The notes beneath the pieces are model-generated. The model saw nothing but the letters and a program-made list of their open reading frames with translations, was not told the origin of the DNA and did no database searches. 64,000 bases of DNA from the NCBI RefSeq assembly GCF_003012775.1, contig NZ_PXYG01000003.1:1-64000 (forward strand), given 5' to 3'. Made by a program: the position numbers and the translations under genes. This document shows, in pieces, positions 16,059 to 27,068 of this stretch. Origin of the DNA: Zobellella endophytica (GTDB lineage: Bacteria; Pseudomonadota; Gammaproteobacteria; Enterobacterales; Aeromonadaceae). Positions within the stretch are counted from its first letter, which is position 1. Each line of letters opens with the position of its first letter.

Positions 16059-16168
16059 TTTTGATACCATGCTGAAAACACCCCACAAAATAGCCATTAA
16101 TTTATTTAAAAACAGCTAGTTATGGACTTTTGATACCATGAGTTCACAAGGCAGCGCAGCATGGTATC
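16059..16168. repeat. TTTTGATACCATG repeats at the integrase promoter
   Basis: Direct copies of TTTTGATACCATG lie at 16059-16071 and 16128-16140, with an inverted CATGGTATC at 16160-16168. Related ATACCA sequences follow to 16220. They are good candidates for arm-type integrase or excisionase sites between the integrase gene and the expected attachment site. No gene is seen in 16040-16346. Confidence 0.55.
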
Positions 16169-16277
16169 GGCTCTCGCTTATGGCATCACCCGCTGATAAT
16201 ACCACCCTGAATACCACGCTCAAGACCTGCTTGGGGCTGCCAAATCTTGCCAGACAGTGCAGGCTATAAAAACAAAA

Positions 16278-16299
16278 AAGCCCATGTAAACATGGGCTT
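16278..16299 (-). terminator. Rho-independent terminator of guaA
   Basis: Stem AAGCCCATGT / ACATGGGCTT with a 2-nt gap between arms; on the minus strand it is followed by a run of six T. It lies about 50 bp beyond the guaA stop codon. If the element joins at the last bases of guaA, this terminator is carried by the element. Confidence 0.8.
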
Positions 16300-16346
16300 A
16301 AGTGTCATTTTATGCCGATTGGTGCCAGCTGTTACCTAACGCGTGA

Positions 16347-17924
16347 TCATTCCCACTCGATAGTCGCGGGGGGTTTACCGGAGATGTCGTAGACCACCCG
16401 GGAGATGCCGTCGATTTCGTTGATGATGCGGTTGGATACATGGCCCAGGAAGTCGTAGGGCAGGTGCGCCCAGTGAGCGGTCATGAAGTCGATGGTTTCC
16501 ACCGCGCGCAGGGACACCACCCAGTCGTACTTGCGGGCATCGCCCATCACGCCGACCGAACGCACCGGCAGGAACACGGTGAAGGCCTGGCTGACCTTGT
16601 TGTACAAGTCATGCTTGTGCAGTTCCTCGATAAAGATGGCGTCGGCCCGGCGCAGCAGGTCGCAGTATTCCTTCTTCACCTCGCCCAGCACCCGCACGCC
16701 CAGGCCCGGACCCGGGAAAGGATGGCGGTAGAGCATGTCGTAGGGCAGGCCCAGCTCCAGGCCAACCTTGCGCACCTCGTCCTTGAACAGCTCCTTCAGC
16801 GGTTCGACCAGCTTGAGCTCCATGTCTTCCGGCAGGCCGCCCACGTTGTGGTGGGACTTGATCACGTGGGCCTTGCCGGTGGCGGAGCCGGCGGACTCGA
16901 TCACGTCCGGATAGATGGTGCCCTGGGCCAGCCATTTCACGTCCTGGATCTTGCCCGCTTCCTCGTCGAACACCTCGATGAACACCCGGCCGATGATCTT
17001 GCGCTTGGCTTCCGGATCATTCTCGCCGGCCAGGGCGGCCAGGAAGCGCTGCTCGGCGTTGACGTGGACGATATTGAGGCCGAAGTGGTCGCCGAACATC
17101 TCCAGCACCTGGTCCGCCTCGTTCAGGCGCAGCAGGCCGTTGTCCACGAACACGCAGGTCAGCCGCGGGCCTATGGCCCGGTGCAGCAGCATGGCGGTCA
17201 CGGAGGAGTCCACGCCGCCGGACAGGCCCAGCAACACCTTGCCGTCGCCCACCTGCTCGCGGATGCGGGCCACCGCGTCCTCGATGATGGAGGCCGGGGT
17301 CCACAGCGCCTCGCAACCGCAGATGCCGCGCACGAAGTGCTCCAGCATGCGCGCGCCCTGGCGGGTGTGGGTCACTTCCGGGTGGAACTGCACCCCGTAG
17401 AAACGGCGTTGTTCATCGGCCATGCCGGCGAAGGGGCAGCTGCCGGTTTGAGCCACCTTGGCAAAGCCTTCCGGCAGGGCCACCACTTTGTCGCCGTGGC
17501 TCATCCACACGTCCAGCAGGGCATTGCCGTCGGCATCCACCGCATCCTCGATATTGGTGAACAGGGCGCAATCGCTCACCCGCTGCACCTGGGCATAACC
17601 GAATTCCCGCTCGCTGGAGCCGGCCACGGCGCCACCCAGCTGCTCGGCCATGGTCTGCATGCCGTAGCAGATGCCGAATACCGGCACCCCGGCATTGAAT
17701 ACGTATTCCGGCGCCCGCGGGCTGCCGGGCTCGGTTACCGACTCGGGCCCCCCGGACAAGATAATACCGTTCGGATTGAAGCCGCGGATCTGCTCCTCGG
17801 TCACGTCCCAGGCCCACAGCTCGCAATACACACCCAGTTCACGCACCCGGCGGGCGATCAGCTGAGTATACTGGGAGCCGAAATCCAGGATCAGGATCCG
17901 GTTATCGTGGATATTTTTGGTCAT
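16347..17924 (-). CDS. guaA: GMP synthase (glutamine-hydrolysing)
   Basis: Converts XMP, ATP and glutamine to GMP. Start ATG 17924 ([20 protein letters not shown]) gives 525 residues, the Escherichia coli length; an in-frame extension upstream is ignored. Domains: class I glutamine amidotransferase (1-205) with Cys in GICYGMQ, ATP pyrophosphatase domain with the P-loop [11 protein letters not shown], and the C-terminal dimerisation domain ending PATIEWE. It lies about 100 bp after guaB on the same strand, the usual guaBA operon. The 3' end is the probable insertion site of the mobile element. Confidence 0.98.
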   Translation of the reverse strand: MTKNIHDNRILILDFGSQYTQLIARRVRELGVYCELWAWDVTEEQIRGFNPNGIILSGGPESVTEPGSPRAPEYVFNAGVPVFGICYGMQTMAEQLGGAVAGSSEREFGYAQVQRVSDCALFTNIEDAVDADGNALLDVWMSHGDKVVALPEGFAKVAQTGSCPFAGMADEQRRFYGVQFHPEVTHTRQGARMLEHFVRGICGCEALWTPASIIEDAVARIREQVGDGKVLLGLSGGVDSSVTAMLLHRAIGPRLTCVFVDNGLLRLNEADQVLEMFGDHFGLNIVHVNAEQRFLAALAGENDPEAKRKIIGRVFIEVFDEEAGKIQDVKWLAQGTIYPDVIESAGSATGKAHVIKSHHNVGGLPEDMELKLVEPLKELFKDEVRKVGLELGLPYDMLYRHPFPGPGLGVRVLGEVKKEYCDLLRRADAIFIEELHKHDLYNKVSQAFTVFLPVRSVGVMGDARKYDWVVSLRAVETIDFMTAHWAHLPYDFLGHVSNRIINEIDGISRVVYDISGKPPATIEWE

Positions 17925-18019
17925 TGTCTTCCTACTAGTTACAGGCGCCGTTTGCGGGGGGTAGTCAAACGGCAATATAAAAACGGGGGACAGATCCCCC
18001 GTTGGCAGCACTTTCGGGA

Positions 18020-19483
18020 TTAACCCATACGGTAGTTGGGGGCTTCCTTGGTGATGGTCACATCATGCACATGCGACTCCTGGATACCCGCGCCGGATAT
18101 CTTAACAAATTCCGCCTTGGTGCGCAGGTCGTCGATGGTGGCACTGCCGGTCAGGCCCATGGCGCTGCGCAGGCCGCCCATCTGCTGGTGGATGATTTCC
18201 TTGAGCTTGCCCTTGTAGGGTACCCGGCCTTCGATGCCTTCCGGCACCAGCTTGTCGGCGGCGTTGTCGGTCTGGAAGTAACGGTCGCTCGAGCCCTTGG
18301 TCATGGCGCCCAGCGAGCCCATGCCCCGGTAAGACTTGAACGAACGGCCCTGGAACAGTTCGATTTCACCGGGCGATTCCTCTGTGCCGGCAAACATAGA
18401 GCCCATCATCACGCAGTTGGCGCCGGCGGCCAGCGCCTTGGCGATGTCGCCGGAGAAACGGATGCCGCCGTCGGCAATCACCGGGATATCCAGGTCTTTC
18501 AGGGCGTCCACCGCATTGGCCACGGCGGTGATCTGGGGCACGCCACAACCGGTCACGATACGGGTGGTACAGATGGAGCCGGGGCCGATGCCCACCTTGA
18601 CCGCACTCACGCCGGCTTCGGCCAGGGCGCGGGCACCGGCGGCGGTCGCCACGTTGCCACCGATGATCGGCAGCCCGGGATAGGCCGCGCGGGTTTCGCG
18701 GATGCGCTGCAGCACGCCTTCGGAGTGGCCGTGGGAGGAATCGATCAGCAGCACGTCCAGACCGGCGGCCACCAGGGCGGCGATGCGCTCTTCGTTGCCG
18801 GGCGCGGCGCCGACGGCGGCACCGACACGCAACCGGCCCTGGGCATCCTTGCAGGCGTTGGGCTTGCTTTCGGCCTTCTGGAAATCTTTGGAGGTGATCA
18901 TGCCGGTCAGGCGGCCGGCGGCAGACACCACCAGAATCTTCTCGATACGGTGCTGCTGCATCAGGGCCTCGAGCGTTTCACGCGACGCCCCTTCCTGCAC
19001 GGTCACCAGGCGGGCTTTTTCGGTCATGACTTCGTGGACTTTCTTGCTCAGATCCTGCACAAAACGCACATCGCGGCCGGTAATGATGCCCACCAGCTCC
19101 CCCTCGGCGGTGACCACCGGATAGCCGGCAAAACCATTCTGGCGAGTCAGCTCTCGGATATCGGCGATGCTCATGTCCGGGCGTACGCAGACCGGATCGG
19201 ACACCACGCCACTTTCGAATTTCTTGACTTTGCGTACCTGGGCGGCCTGCTGTTCGATCGACATATTCTTGTGAATGAAGCCAATCCCCCCTTCCTGGGC
19301 CAGCGCGATCGCCAGATCGGCCTCGGTCACCGTATCCATGGCGGCAGAAACAATAGGAATGTTAAGATTAATTTCCCGGGTCAGACGGGTACGGAGATCC
19401 GCCGTGTTGGGAAGGACGGTAGAATGAGCTGGGACCAGTAATACATCATCAAAGGTCAGGGCGTCTTGGGCAATCCTAAGCAT
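18020..19483 (-). CDS. guaB: IMP dehydrogenase
   Basis: Oxidises IMP to XMP with NAD+, the first committed step to GMP. Start ATG 19483 ([16 protein letters not shown]) gives 487 residues, matching the E. coli protein; an ATG five codons earlier is possible. The TIM barrel is interrupted by a CBS pair (about 95-205). The catalytic loop is [15 protein letters not shown] with the active Cys, and the flap region has [11 protein letters not shown]. It is first gene of guaBA and divergent from xseA, with a 150-bp shared promoter region. Confidence 0.98.
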   Translation of the reverse strand: MLRIAQDALTFDDVLLVPAHSTVLPNTADLRTRLTREINLNIPIVSAAMDTVTEADLAIALAQEGGIGFIHKNMSIEQQAAQVRKVKKFESGVVSDPVCVRPDMSIADIRELTRQNGFAGYPVVTAEGELVGIITGRDVRFVQDLSKKVHEVMTEKARLVTVQEGASRETLEALMQQHRIEKILVVSAAGRLTGMITSKDFQKAESKPNACKDAQGRLRVGAAVGAAPGNEERIAALVAAGLDVLLIDSSHGHSEGVLQRIRETRAAYPGLPIIGGNVATAAGARALAEAGVSAVKVGIGPGSICTTRIVTGCGVPQITAVANAVDALKDLDIPVIADGGIRFSGDIAKALAAGANCVMMGSMFAGTEESPGEIELFQGRSFKSYRGMGSLGAMTKGSSDRYFQTDNAADKLVPEGIEGRVPYKGKLKEIIHQQMGGLRSAMGLTGSATIDDLRTKAEFVKISGAGIQESHVHDVTITKEAPNYRMG

Positions 19484-19635
19484 CGCAATATTCACCATAG
19501 GTTTGGGGGAAAAATATTGCCGACAAATTGTAGGCATCCGACCCTCGTTGGTAAAGCGATTTTTGTTATTTTGGCAAATTAAGCGCAAAATATCGGGCAA
19601 AGACGTTTATTTTCATATAAAAATACTGTTCAGGG

Positions 19636-20988
19636 GTGATTTTGCATCAGGAAAAGTTAACAAATATTTATACCGTCACCCGCCTGAATCGCCAGGCCAG
19701 GCTGCTGCTGGAAGGTGAAATGGGGGCCGTCTGGCTCACTGGCGAAATATCCAACCTGGCGATGCCCGGCTCGGGCCACTGGTACTTCACCCTGAAGGAC
19801 AGCCAGTCCCAGCTGCGCTGCGCCATGTTCCGCGGCAACAACCGCAGCGTCGCCTTCCGGCCCAGGGAGGGTGAACAGGTGCTGATCTTCGGCAAGCTGA
19901 CGCTGTACGAACCCAGGGGCGACTACCAGCTGGTGGCCCAGACCATGGCCCCCGCCGGCGAAGGCCTGCTCAAACAGCAGTTCGAGGCGCTCAAGCACAA
20001 GCTCGGCGCCGAGGGCCTGTTCGACGCCGGCCGCAAACGTCCCCTGCCCGCCCATCCCCGGTGCATCGGCATCATCAGTTCGGCGAGCGGCGCGGCCCTG
20101 CACGATATCCTCACCGTGCTGGCCCGGCGGGCACCGCAACTGGAGGTCATCATCTACCCCAGTCAGGTGCAGGGCGAGGTGGCGGTGCCGCAGCTGTTGG
20201 CGGCACTGGCCATCGCCAACCGCCGGGCGGAAACGGATCTGCTGATCCTGGCCCGGGGCGGCGGCTCGCTGGAAGATCTCTGGTGCTTCAACGACGAGCG
20301 GCTGGTGCGGGCCATCGCCGCCTCCACCCTGCCGGTGGTCAGCGCCGTCGGCCATGAGGTGGACGTCACCCTGAGCGATCTGGTTGCCGATCTGCGCGCG
20401 CCCACCCCTTCCGCCGCCGCCGAACTGGTCAGCCGGGACGGCGACGCCCAGGCCCGGCAATGGGCACAACTGAGAGAACGCCTGGCCAGCATCCAGCGCC
20501 GCTATCTGCAGAACCAGTACCAGCGGTTGCTGCAGCTGGAACAGCGCCTCGCTCGCCAGCATCCCGAACGTCGTCTGCAACAGCAGGCCCAACGGCTGGA
20601 TCAGTTGCAGTTGCGCCTGCAACGGGCATGGCTGCGCCGGCTGGAACGGGCCACCCAGCTCCTTGACGCGGCCCGGCTGCGGCTGCAACACCAGCACCCC
20701 GAGCGTCGCCTGCAGGCCGGACGCGAGCGGCTGGCGGGGCTAAAACAGCGACTCGACACCCTGCTGTACCGACGGCTCGAGCAGGGCAGGCACCGGCTGG
20801 CACTCGCCGCCTCCCGGCTCGACGCCATGAGTCCCCTGGCCACCCTGTCCCGGGGCTACAGTATCACCCTCTGCAACGACCAGGTGGTGACCGACGCGAC
20901 CCGGCTCACGCCCGGGGACGAACTGTGCACCCGCCTGGCCCGGGGCGAGGTGCGAAGCCGAGTACTGGAAGTCAAAGCCGACGGCTGA
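19636..20988 (+). CDS. xseA: Exodeoxyribonuclease VII large subunit
   Basis: Catalytic subunit of ExoVII, which degrades single-stranded DNA in repair. It has 450 residues, probably from GTG 19636. The N-terminal OB fold (to about 100) is followed by the catalytic core with GAALHDILTVLARR, RGGGSLEDLW and the conserved GHEVDVTLSDLVADLRAPTP. A long coiled-coil region rich in Gln, Arg and Leu (about 270-410) comes next. The small subunit gene is not in the window. It is divergent from guaB, as in related gammaproteobacteria. Confidence 0.97.
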   Translation: MILHQEKLTNIYTVTRLNRQARLLLEGEMGAVWLTGEISNLAMPGSGHWYFTLKDSQSQLRCAMFRGNNRSVAFRPREGEQVLIFGKLTLYEPRGDYQLVAQTMAPAGEGLLKQQFEALKHKLGAEGLFDAGRKRPLPAHPRCIGIISSASGAALHDILTVLARRAPQLEVIIYPSQVQGEVAVPQLLAALAIANRRAETDLLILARGGGSLEDLWCFNDERLVRAIAASTLPVVSAVGHEVDVTLSDLVADLRAPTPSAAAELVSRDGDAQARQWAQLRERLASIQRRYLQNQYQRLLQLEQRLARQHPERRLQQQAQRLDQLQLRLQRAWLRRLERATQLLDAARLRLQHQHPERRLQAGRERLAGLKQRLDTLLYRRLEQGRHRLALAASRLDAMSPLATLSRGYSITLCNDQVVTDATRLTPGDELCTRLARGEVRSRVLEVKADG

Positions 20989-21044
20989 AAACCTTCGGGC
21001 TTATCCAGAGCACCATATAGTTTAAAACTCAGGCAGTGACGATG

Positions 21045-21210
21045 CTTGGGGCGCGGGCGGCCCGCCCGCATGATAATGGCACCGAAGTGGGCGAAGGCAC
21101 AGCCCAACCCGCGATGCCTGTTCTGCCTTGAGCCTTTTTAAACCTGTGGTGTGCTATGCCTGTCCGAAGGTTCGCGCTACACACGAAGGCAGGCGAGCCG
21201 CCTGCGCTCC
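21045..21210. repeat. REPIN-like repeat, copy A
   Basis: The left end reads GGGGCGCGGGCGGCCCGCCC and the right end GGCGAGCCGCCTGCGCTCC preceded by CGAAGGCA; the ends are inverted copies of each other. An internal CCCAACCCGCGATGCC block is shared with copy B at 43752-43912. It sits in the gap between xseA and the chemoreceptor gene. The layout (two inverted REP-like ends with a spacer) fits a REPIN. The rest of the gap holds no gene. Confidence 0.7.
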
Positions 21211-21262
21211 ACCAGCAAGGCGCACATCAGCAAACGGCGGTGTCATCAAGCTGCCTTCACCC

Positions 21263-22930
21263 TCAGAGTGCCATCATCGGCTCCCCTGCCGGCAAGGCCT
21301 CGTCACCGCGGGCAGCGCCGCCTTGCAGCCGGTAGTGGGCGATCATCTGCTCCAGCACCTTGCACTCGGCCACCAGCTGCAGGCTGGCGGTGGCGGCGGA
21401 ATGGGCCTGCTGCAAGGTATCGCCGGAGGCATCCCGCACCCGGGTGATATTACGGCTCACCTCGGAGCACACCGCGCTCTGCTCCTCCGCCGACGCCGAA
21501 ACCTGGGCATTGAGTTCATTGATGCGCGCCACCTGCCCGATAATGGCCTGCAGCGAACCCATCGCCGCCTGGGTCCGCTCGACGCTATCCAGTGCCTGAT
21601 CCTCGGCCTTTTCAATGGCGGCGACGGCCCCCTTGGCCTCTTGCTGCAACAGCCGGATCATGCCGGTAATGTCCTGTGCCGACTGCTGGGTACGCTGCGA
21701 CAGCGTCCTCACTTCATCGGCCACCACCGCAAAGCCGCGCCCGGAGGCGCCGGCCCGGGCCGCCTCGATGGCCGCGTTCAGCGCCAGCAGGTTGGTCTGC
21801 TCGGCAATCCCCTTGATCATGTCCAGTACCTTGTCGACCTGATCGCAGCGGCCGTCCAGCTCGCGGACGACCTTGTCGATACGGCCGATTTCACCACTCA
21901 GGGCCTGGATACCGGACACCGCCACCTGGGCCTGATCGCTGGCGGTCAGGGCGAAGGCATGGCTCTGCTCCGAGGTTTCCGCCGTCAGCCGGGCATTCTC
22001 CCGCACTTCCCGGGCCGAGGCCTCCATCTCGTTGATGGCGGTGGCGATCAAGGCGGTTTCCCCGTCCTGCGCCCTGACCGAGCCCTCCGTCTGCTGGGCC
22101 GTCTGCTGGATCTGATCCGCCGCCTGGTAGATGTGGCCGGTGACCTGGCGCACCTCCTGCAGGCTCTGTTGGAAGCTGCCCAGCAGCCCGTTGATGGCGC
22201 CGACCAGGCCGCCCAGCTCATCCTTGCCCAGGGGCACCAGCCGGCTGGCCAGATCCCGCTCGCTCGCCAACTGCTGCAGCCGGCTGCTGAGATGGAGGAT
22301 AGGGCGCTTGAGATAGTGGTTCTGGATCAGCCACAGCAGGACGAAGGCGGCACCGAATACCAGCAGCAACACCGCGCCCAGGCGCAGGTTGTTGTCGTGG
22401 ATCCGAGCGAAGGTATCGCTCAGATCGTAGCTGATACGCACCGCTCCCATCACCGAGCCTTCCGCCACCCGATGGCACTGCAGGCAGGCGGTACCGCGAT
22501 ATTCCTGATAGGCCTTGTAGGGTTTGACCAGAGTCAGGTTGGGAATGTTGTCATCCAGGTGCAGCTCGAGCACGGTTTCCCCCTGCTCGATGGCGCGCCG
22601 GTCCAGCTCGTCCGCGATGCCCTGATCAGCCGCGCCGGGGCCGAACACGTCGCTCACCGCCGGAGCCCGGATCACCCTCGCCTGCTGAATGCCCACCTCC
22701 TCCTGGATCTTGGTTTGTACCAGCTGGCGCTGATGAATGGCACCGTTGACCATCAGCACATTGAGCTGATCCATATAAAGGTTGGCGGTGGTTTCGATTT
22801 TTTCTTCGGCCAGGTGCAGCGCCAGTGTCCGTTGCAGCTGAGTGGAAATGGTGAAACACAGTACGAATACCAGCACGAAAATCACCAGTAGCGGCAGAAA
22901 AATCTTCCAGTTTAATGACAGGTTGCGCAT
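21263..22930 (-). CDS. Methyl-accepting chemotaxis protein with c-type heme motif
   Basis: The protein has 555 residues: TM1 about 10-28, a periplasmic region 30-183, TM2 about 184-203, a HAMP region, and a signalling domain with the hairpin tip around [18 protein letters not shown] and [17 protein letters not shown]. The periplasmic part contains CLQCH (Cys149, Cys152, His153), a CxxCH heme c attachment motif, close to the second membrane segment, as in DUF3365-type sensors. It is therefore likely to sense redox state or a gas ligand through covalent heme. That ligand is inference. Confidence 0.92.
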   Translation of the reverse strand: MRNLSLNWKIFLPLLVIFVLVFVLCFTISTQLQRTLALHLAEEKIETTANLYMDQLNVLMVNGAIHQRQLVQTKIQEEVGIQQARVIRAPAVSDVFGPGAADQGIADELDRRAIEQGETVLELHLDDNIPNLTLVKPYKAYQEYRGTACLQCHRVAEGSVMGAVRISYDLSDTFARIHDNNLRLGAVLLLVFGAAFVLLWLIQNHYLKRPILHLSSRLQQLASERDLASRLVPLGKDELGGLVGAINGLLGSFQQSLQEVRQVTGHIYQAADQIQQTAQQTEGSVRAQDGETALIATAINEMEASAREVRENARLTAETSEQSHAFALTASDQAQVAVSGIQALSGEIGRIDKVVRELDGRCDQVDKVLDMIKGIAEQTNLLALNAAIEAARAGASGRGFAVVADEVRTLSQRTQQSAQDITGMIRLLQQEAKGAVAAIEKAEDQALDSVERTQAAMGSLQAIIGQVARINELNAQVSASAEEQSAVCSEVSRNITRVRDASGDTLQQAHSAATASLQLVAECKVLEQMIAHYRLQGGAARGDEALPAGEPMMAL

Positions 22931-23129
22931 TCCTTCAGGCTCTTTTTGGCTCCGTAAAAGGCCATTTTAAGGTAATTGAACGGTTAAAAAATGGTAATCC
23001 GGTGCTTGGTTGATCTGGATCAATGGTCTCAATTGAGCATTTGAAAAGCAACTTTTTAAACCCGGACTATACTGTTCTAGCAGGACAAGAAGGCGGCCCT
23101 CGGCGGGCATTCGTCTTCAGGAGGTAGTC

Positions 23130-23630
23130 ATGGGTATGTCAGTTAGGTTGAAAGAATATCTGGACGAACAGGGTATTCCATACGATATGGTGCATCACGC
23201 CTACTCCGAGGGGGCGGCACAAAGTGCCATTGCCAGTCGTGTTCCCCTGGCCCAGATGGCCAAGGCGGTCATCCTCGAACAGGACGACGGCCGGGCCGTG
23301 ATGGCGGTGATCCCCGCCGCCGACAAGGTAGATCTGCAACGTCTGAATTACCTGGTACAGGGCGAAGTGCACCTGACCCCCGAACGGGAGCTGGGTCAGT
23401 GGTTCCGCGATTGCGATCCGGGGGCCATTCCCGCCATGGGGGACGCCTATTCGCTCAATACACTGGTGGACGATGCCCTGCTCGGCATGGCGGATATCTA
23501 CCTGGAAAGCGGCGATCACCGGGATCTGATCCACATGAAGGGCGACGACTTCCGCCGCCTGGCCAATCGCTGGCAACACGGCCAGTTCAGCATGAAGCCG
23601 GATCCCTGGAGTCGGGCCGAGCGCATGTGA
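23130..23630 (+). CDS. YbaK/prolyl-tRNA deacylase-type editing protein
   Basis: The protein has 166 residues; CAGGAGG lies 5 nt before ATG 23130. The fold is YbaK/EbsC: a conserved Lys in AQMAKAVILEQD (about 50), and MAVIPAADKVDL. Such proteins hydrolyse mischarged aminoacyl-tRNAs in trans. The exact substrate cannot be told from sequence. The ORF stops at a terminator shared with the convergent suc operon. Confidence 0.85.
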   Translation: MGMSVRLKEYLDEQGIPYDMVHHAYSEGAAQSAIASRVPLAQMAKAVILEQDDGRAVMAVIPAADKVDLQRLNYLVQGEVHLTPERELGQWFRDCDPGAIPAMGDAYSLNTLVDDALLGMADIYLESGDHRDLIHMKGDDFRRLANRWQHGQFSMKPDPWSRAERM

Positions 23631-23719
23631 CGGGAAGCTGGAAGCTAGAAGCAAACCGTACTAAAAAAGGAGCCTGTGGGCTCCTTTTTTTCTTCCAGCT
23701 TCAAGCTGACAGCTTCCAG
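23631..23719. repeat. GAAGCTGGAAGCT inverted repeats around a terminator
   Basis: GGAAGCTGGAAGCTAGAAG at 23632-23650 and CTTCCAGCTTCAAGCT at 23692-23707, with CAGCTTCCAG at 23710-23719, flank the terminator at 23663-23690 as inverted copies. This is a common type of small intergenic palindromic repeat. Confidence 0.5.
23663..23690. terminator. Bidirectional Rho-independent terminator
   Basis: Stem AAAAAAGGAGCC / GGCTCCTTTTTT with loop TGTG, giving U-runs in both directions between the convergent ybaK-like and sucD genes. Confidence 0.92.
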
Positions 23720-23726
23720 ATCTGTT

Positions 23727-24599
23727 TTACCAGCCGGTTACTTCGCGCAGCGCCTTGCCGATGTCGGCCAGGGAGCGTACGGTTTTCACACCGGCATCCT
23801 GCAGGGCGGCGAATTTCTCGTCGGCCGTGCCCTTGCCACCGGAGATGATGGCACCGGCGTGGCCCATGCGCTTGCCCGGAGGTGCGGTCACACCGGCGAT
23901 GTAGGACACCACCGGCTTGGTCACGTTGGCCTTGATGAAGGCGGCGGCTTCTTCCTCGGCGGTACCGCCGATTTCACCGATCATCACGATGGCCTCGGTC
24001 TCCGGATCGTCCTGGAACAGCTTCAGGATGTCGATGAAGTTGGAGCCGGGGATGGGGTCGCCGCCAATGCCCACGCAGCTGGACTGGCCGAAGCCTTCGT
24101 CGGTGGTCTGCTTGACCGCTTCGTAGGTCAGGGTGCCGGAGCGGGATACGATGCCGACCTTGCCCTTCTTGTGGATATGGCCGGGCATGATGCCGATCTT
24201 GCACTCGTCCGGGGTGATCACGCCCGGGCAGTTGGGGCCGATCATGCGCACGCCGGCTTCGTCCAGCTTCACCTTCACGTCCAGCATGTCCAGGGTAGGA
24301 ATGCCTTCGGTGATGGTCACGATGAGCTGGATGCCCGCGTCGATGGCTTCCAGGATGGCATCCTTGCAGAAGGCCGCCGGCACATAGATCACGGTGGCGG
24401 TGGCGCCGGTGGCTTCTACCGCTTCACGCACGGTGTTGAACACCGGCAGGCCCAGGTGGGTGGTGCCGCCCTTGCCCGGAGACACGCCGCCGACCATCTG
24501 GGTGCCGTAGGCGATGGCCTGTTCGGAGTGGAAAGTCCCCTGGCCACCGGTAAAGCCCTGGCAGATAACCTTGGTGTCTTTGTTGATCAGAATGCTCAT
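23727..24599 (-). CDS. sucD: Succinyl-CoA synthetase alpha subunit
   Basis: With SucC it converts succinyl-CoA to succinate with ATP or GTP formation in the TCA cycle. It has 290 residues. The CoA-binding Rossmann N-terminus contains [20 protein letters not shown]. The phosphorylated active-site His is in [14 protein letters not shown] near residue 245. It is the last gene of sucABCD, 4 bp after sucC. Confidence 0.98.
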   Translation of the reverse strand: MSILINKDTKVICQGFTGGQGTFHSEQAIAYGTQMVGGVSPGKGGTTHLGLPVFNTVREAVEATGATATVIYVPAAFCKDAILEAIDAGIQLIVTITEGIPTLDMLDVKVKLDEAGVRMIGPNCPGVITPDECKIGIMPGHIHKKGKVGIVSRSGTLTYEAVKQTTDEGFGQSSCVGIGGDPIPGSNFIDILKLFQDDPETEAIVMIGEIGGTAEEEAAAFIKANVTKPVVSYIAGVTAPPGKRMGHAGAIISGGKGTADEKFAALQDAGVKTVRSLADIGKALREVTGW

Positions 24600-24603
24600 T
24601 CTC

Positions 24604-25770
<1,167 letters not shown>

Positions 25771-25850
25771 GTTGCGTTTTCCGTTGTTGTGTTTGGGTTC
25801 AGGGCATAAAAACGGGTCGGGCCGCAACCCGACCTCTTGTTATTATCGAC

Positions 25851-27050
25851 TTACACGTCCAGCAGCAGACGGGTCGGGTCTTCCAGCAGTTCCTTGATGG
25901 ACACCAGATAGCCCACGGACTCGCGGCCGTCGATCAGGCGGTGGTCGTAAGACAACGCCAGGTACATCATCGGCTGGATTTCCACCTTGCCATTCACCGC
26001 CATCGGCCTGTCCTGGATCTTGTGCATGCCCAGGATGGCGCTCTGCGGCGGGTTGATGATGGGGGTGGACATCAGGGAGCCGAACACGCCGCCGTTGGTG
26101 ATGGTGAAGTTGCCGCCGGTCATGTCGTCCACGGTCAGCTTGCCGTCACGGCCCTTGATGGCCAGATCCTTGATGCTCTTCTCGATGTCGGCCAGGCTCA
26201 GGCGATCGCAGTCGCGCAGTACCGGGGTCACCAGGCCACGGGGGGTGGACACAGCGATGCTGACATCGAAATAGTTGTGGTAGACGATGTCGTCACCGTC
26301 GATGGAGGCGTTCACTTCCGGATAACGCTTGAGCGACTCCACCACCGCCTTCACGTAGAAGGACATGAAACCCAGGCGGATGCCGTGACGCTTCTCGAAC
26401 ACCTCCTGATACTGCTTGCGCAGGCTCATGATGGGGCCCATGTTGACCTCGTTGAAGGTGGTCAGCATGGCGGTGGTGTTCTTGGCTTCCAGCAGACGCT
26501 CGGCCACGCGCTTGCGCAGACGGGTCATGGGCACCCGCTTCTCGGTACGCTCGCCCAGGGGGATGACCGGGGCCTTGGCTTCGACCGCAGGCGCGGCGGC
26601 AGGCTTGTTGCCACCCTTGATGAAGGCTTCCACATCTTCCTTGGTGATGCGACCGCCCTTGCCGGAGCCGGCCAGCTTGGCCACGTCGATGTTGTGCTCG
26701 GCCACCAGGCGGCGCACCGCCGGGCTCAAGGCGTCACCGTCGGCATCAGCCTTGGCTTCACCGTTGCTTTCGGCAACGGCGGGCTTGTCCTTGGTTTCTT
26801 CACCGGCCACGGCGCCCTGCTTGAGCTTGCCGATCACCTGCTGACCCAGCACGGTGGCGCCGTCGCCTTCGAGGATGGCTTCCAGTATACCGGCTTCGGG
26901 GGCCGGCACTTCCAGCACCACTTTGTCGGTTTCGATGTCGACGATCACTTCGTCGCGCTCAACCCGATCACCCGGCTGCTTGTGCCAGGTGGCAATGGTG
27001 GCATCGGCGACAGATTCTGGTAGGTCGGGAACCTTGATTTCGATGGTCAT
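25851..27050 (-). CDS. sucB: 2-oxoglutarate dehydrogenase E2, dihydrolipoyl succinyltransferase
   Basis: Start ATG 27050 ([18 protein letters not shown]) with AAGGA upstream gives 399 residues. A single lipoyl domain (1-77) has lipoylated Lys in ETDKVVLEV. An E3-binding domain (about 110-150, [14 protein letters not shown]) follows, then the catalytic domain with [14 protein letters not shown] (His/Asp). It forms the core of the oxoglutarate dehydrogenase complex with SucA and lipoamide dehydrogenase, whose gene is not here. Confidence 0.98.
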   Translation of the reverse strand: MTIEIKVPDLPESVADATIATWHKQPGDRVERDEVIVDIETDKVVLEVPAPEAGILEAILEGDGATVLGQQVIGKLKQGAVAGEETKDKPAVAESNGEAKADADGDALSPAVRRLVAEHNIDVAKLAGSGKGGRITKEDVEAFIKGGNKPAAAPAVEAKAPVIPLGERTEKRVPMTRLRKRVAERLLEAKNTTAMLTTFNEVNMGPIMSLRKQYQEVFEKRHGIRLGFMSFYVKAVVESLKRYPEVNASIDGDDIVYHNYFDVSIAVSTPRGLVTPVLRDCDRLSLADIEKSIKDLAIKGRDGKLTVDDMTGGNFTITNGGVFGSLMSTPIINPPQSAILGMHKIQDRPMAVNGKVEIQPMMYLALSYDHRLIDGRESVGYLVSIKELLEDPTRLLLDV

Positions 27051-27068
27051 CAATATGTCCTTTGTGCG

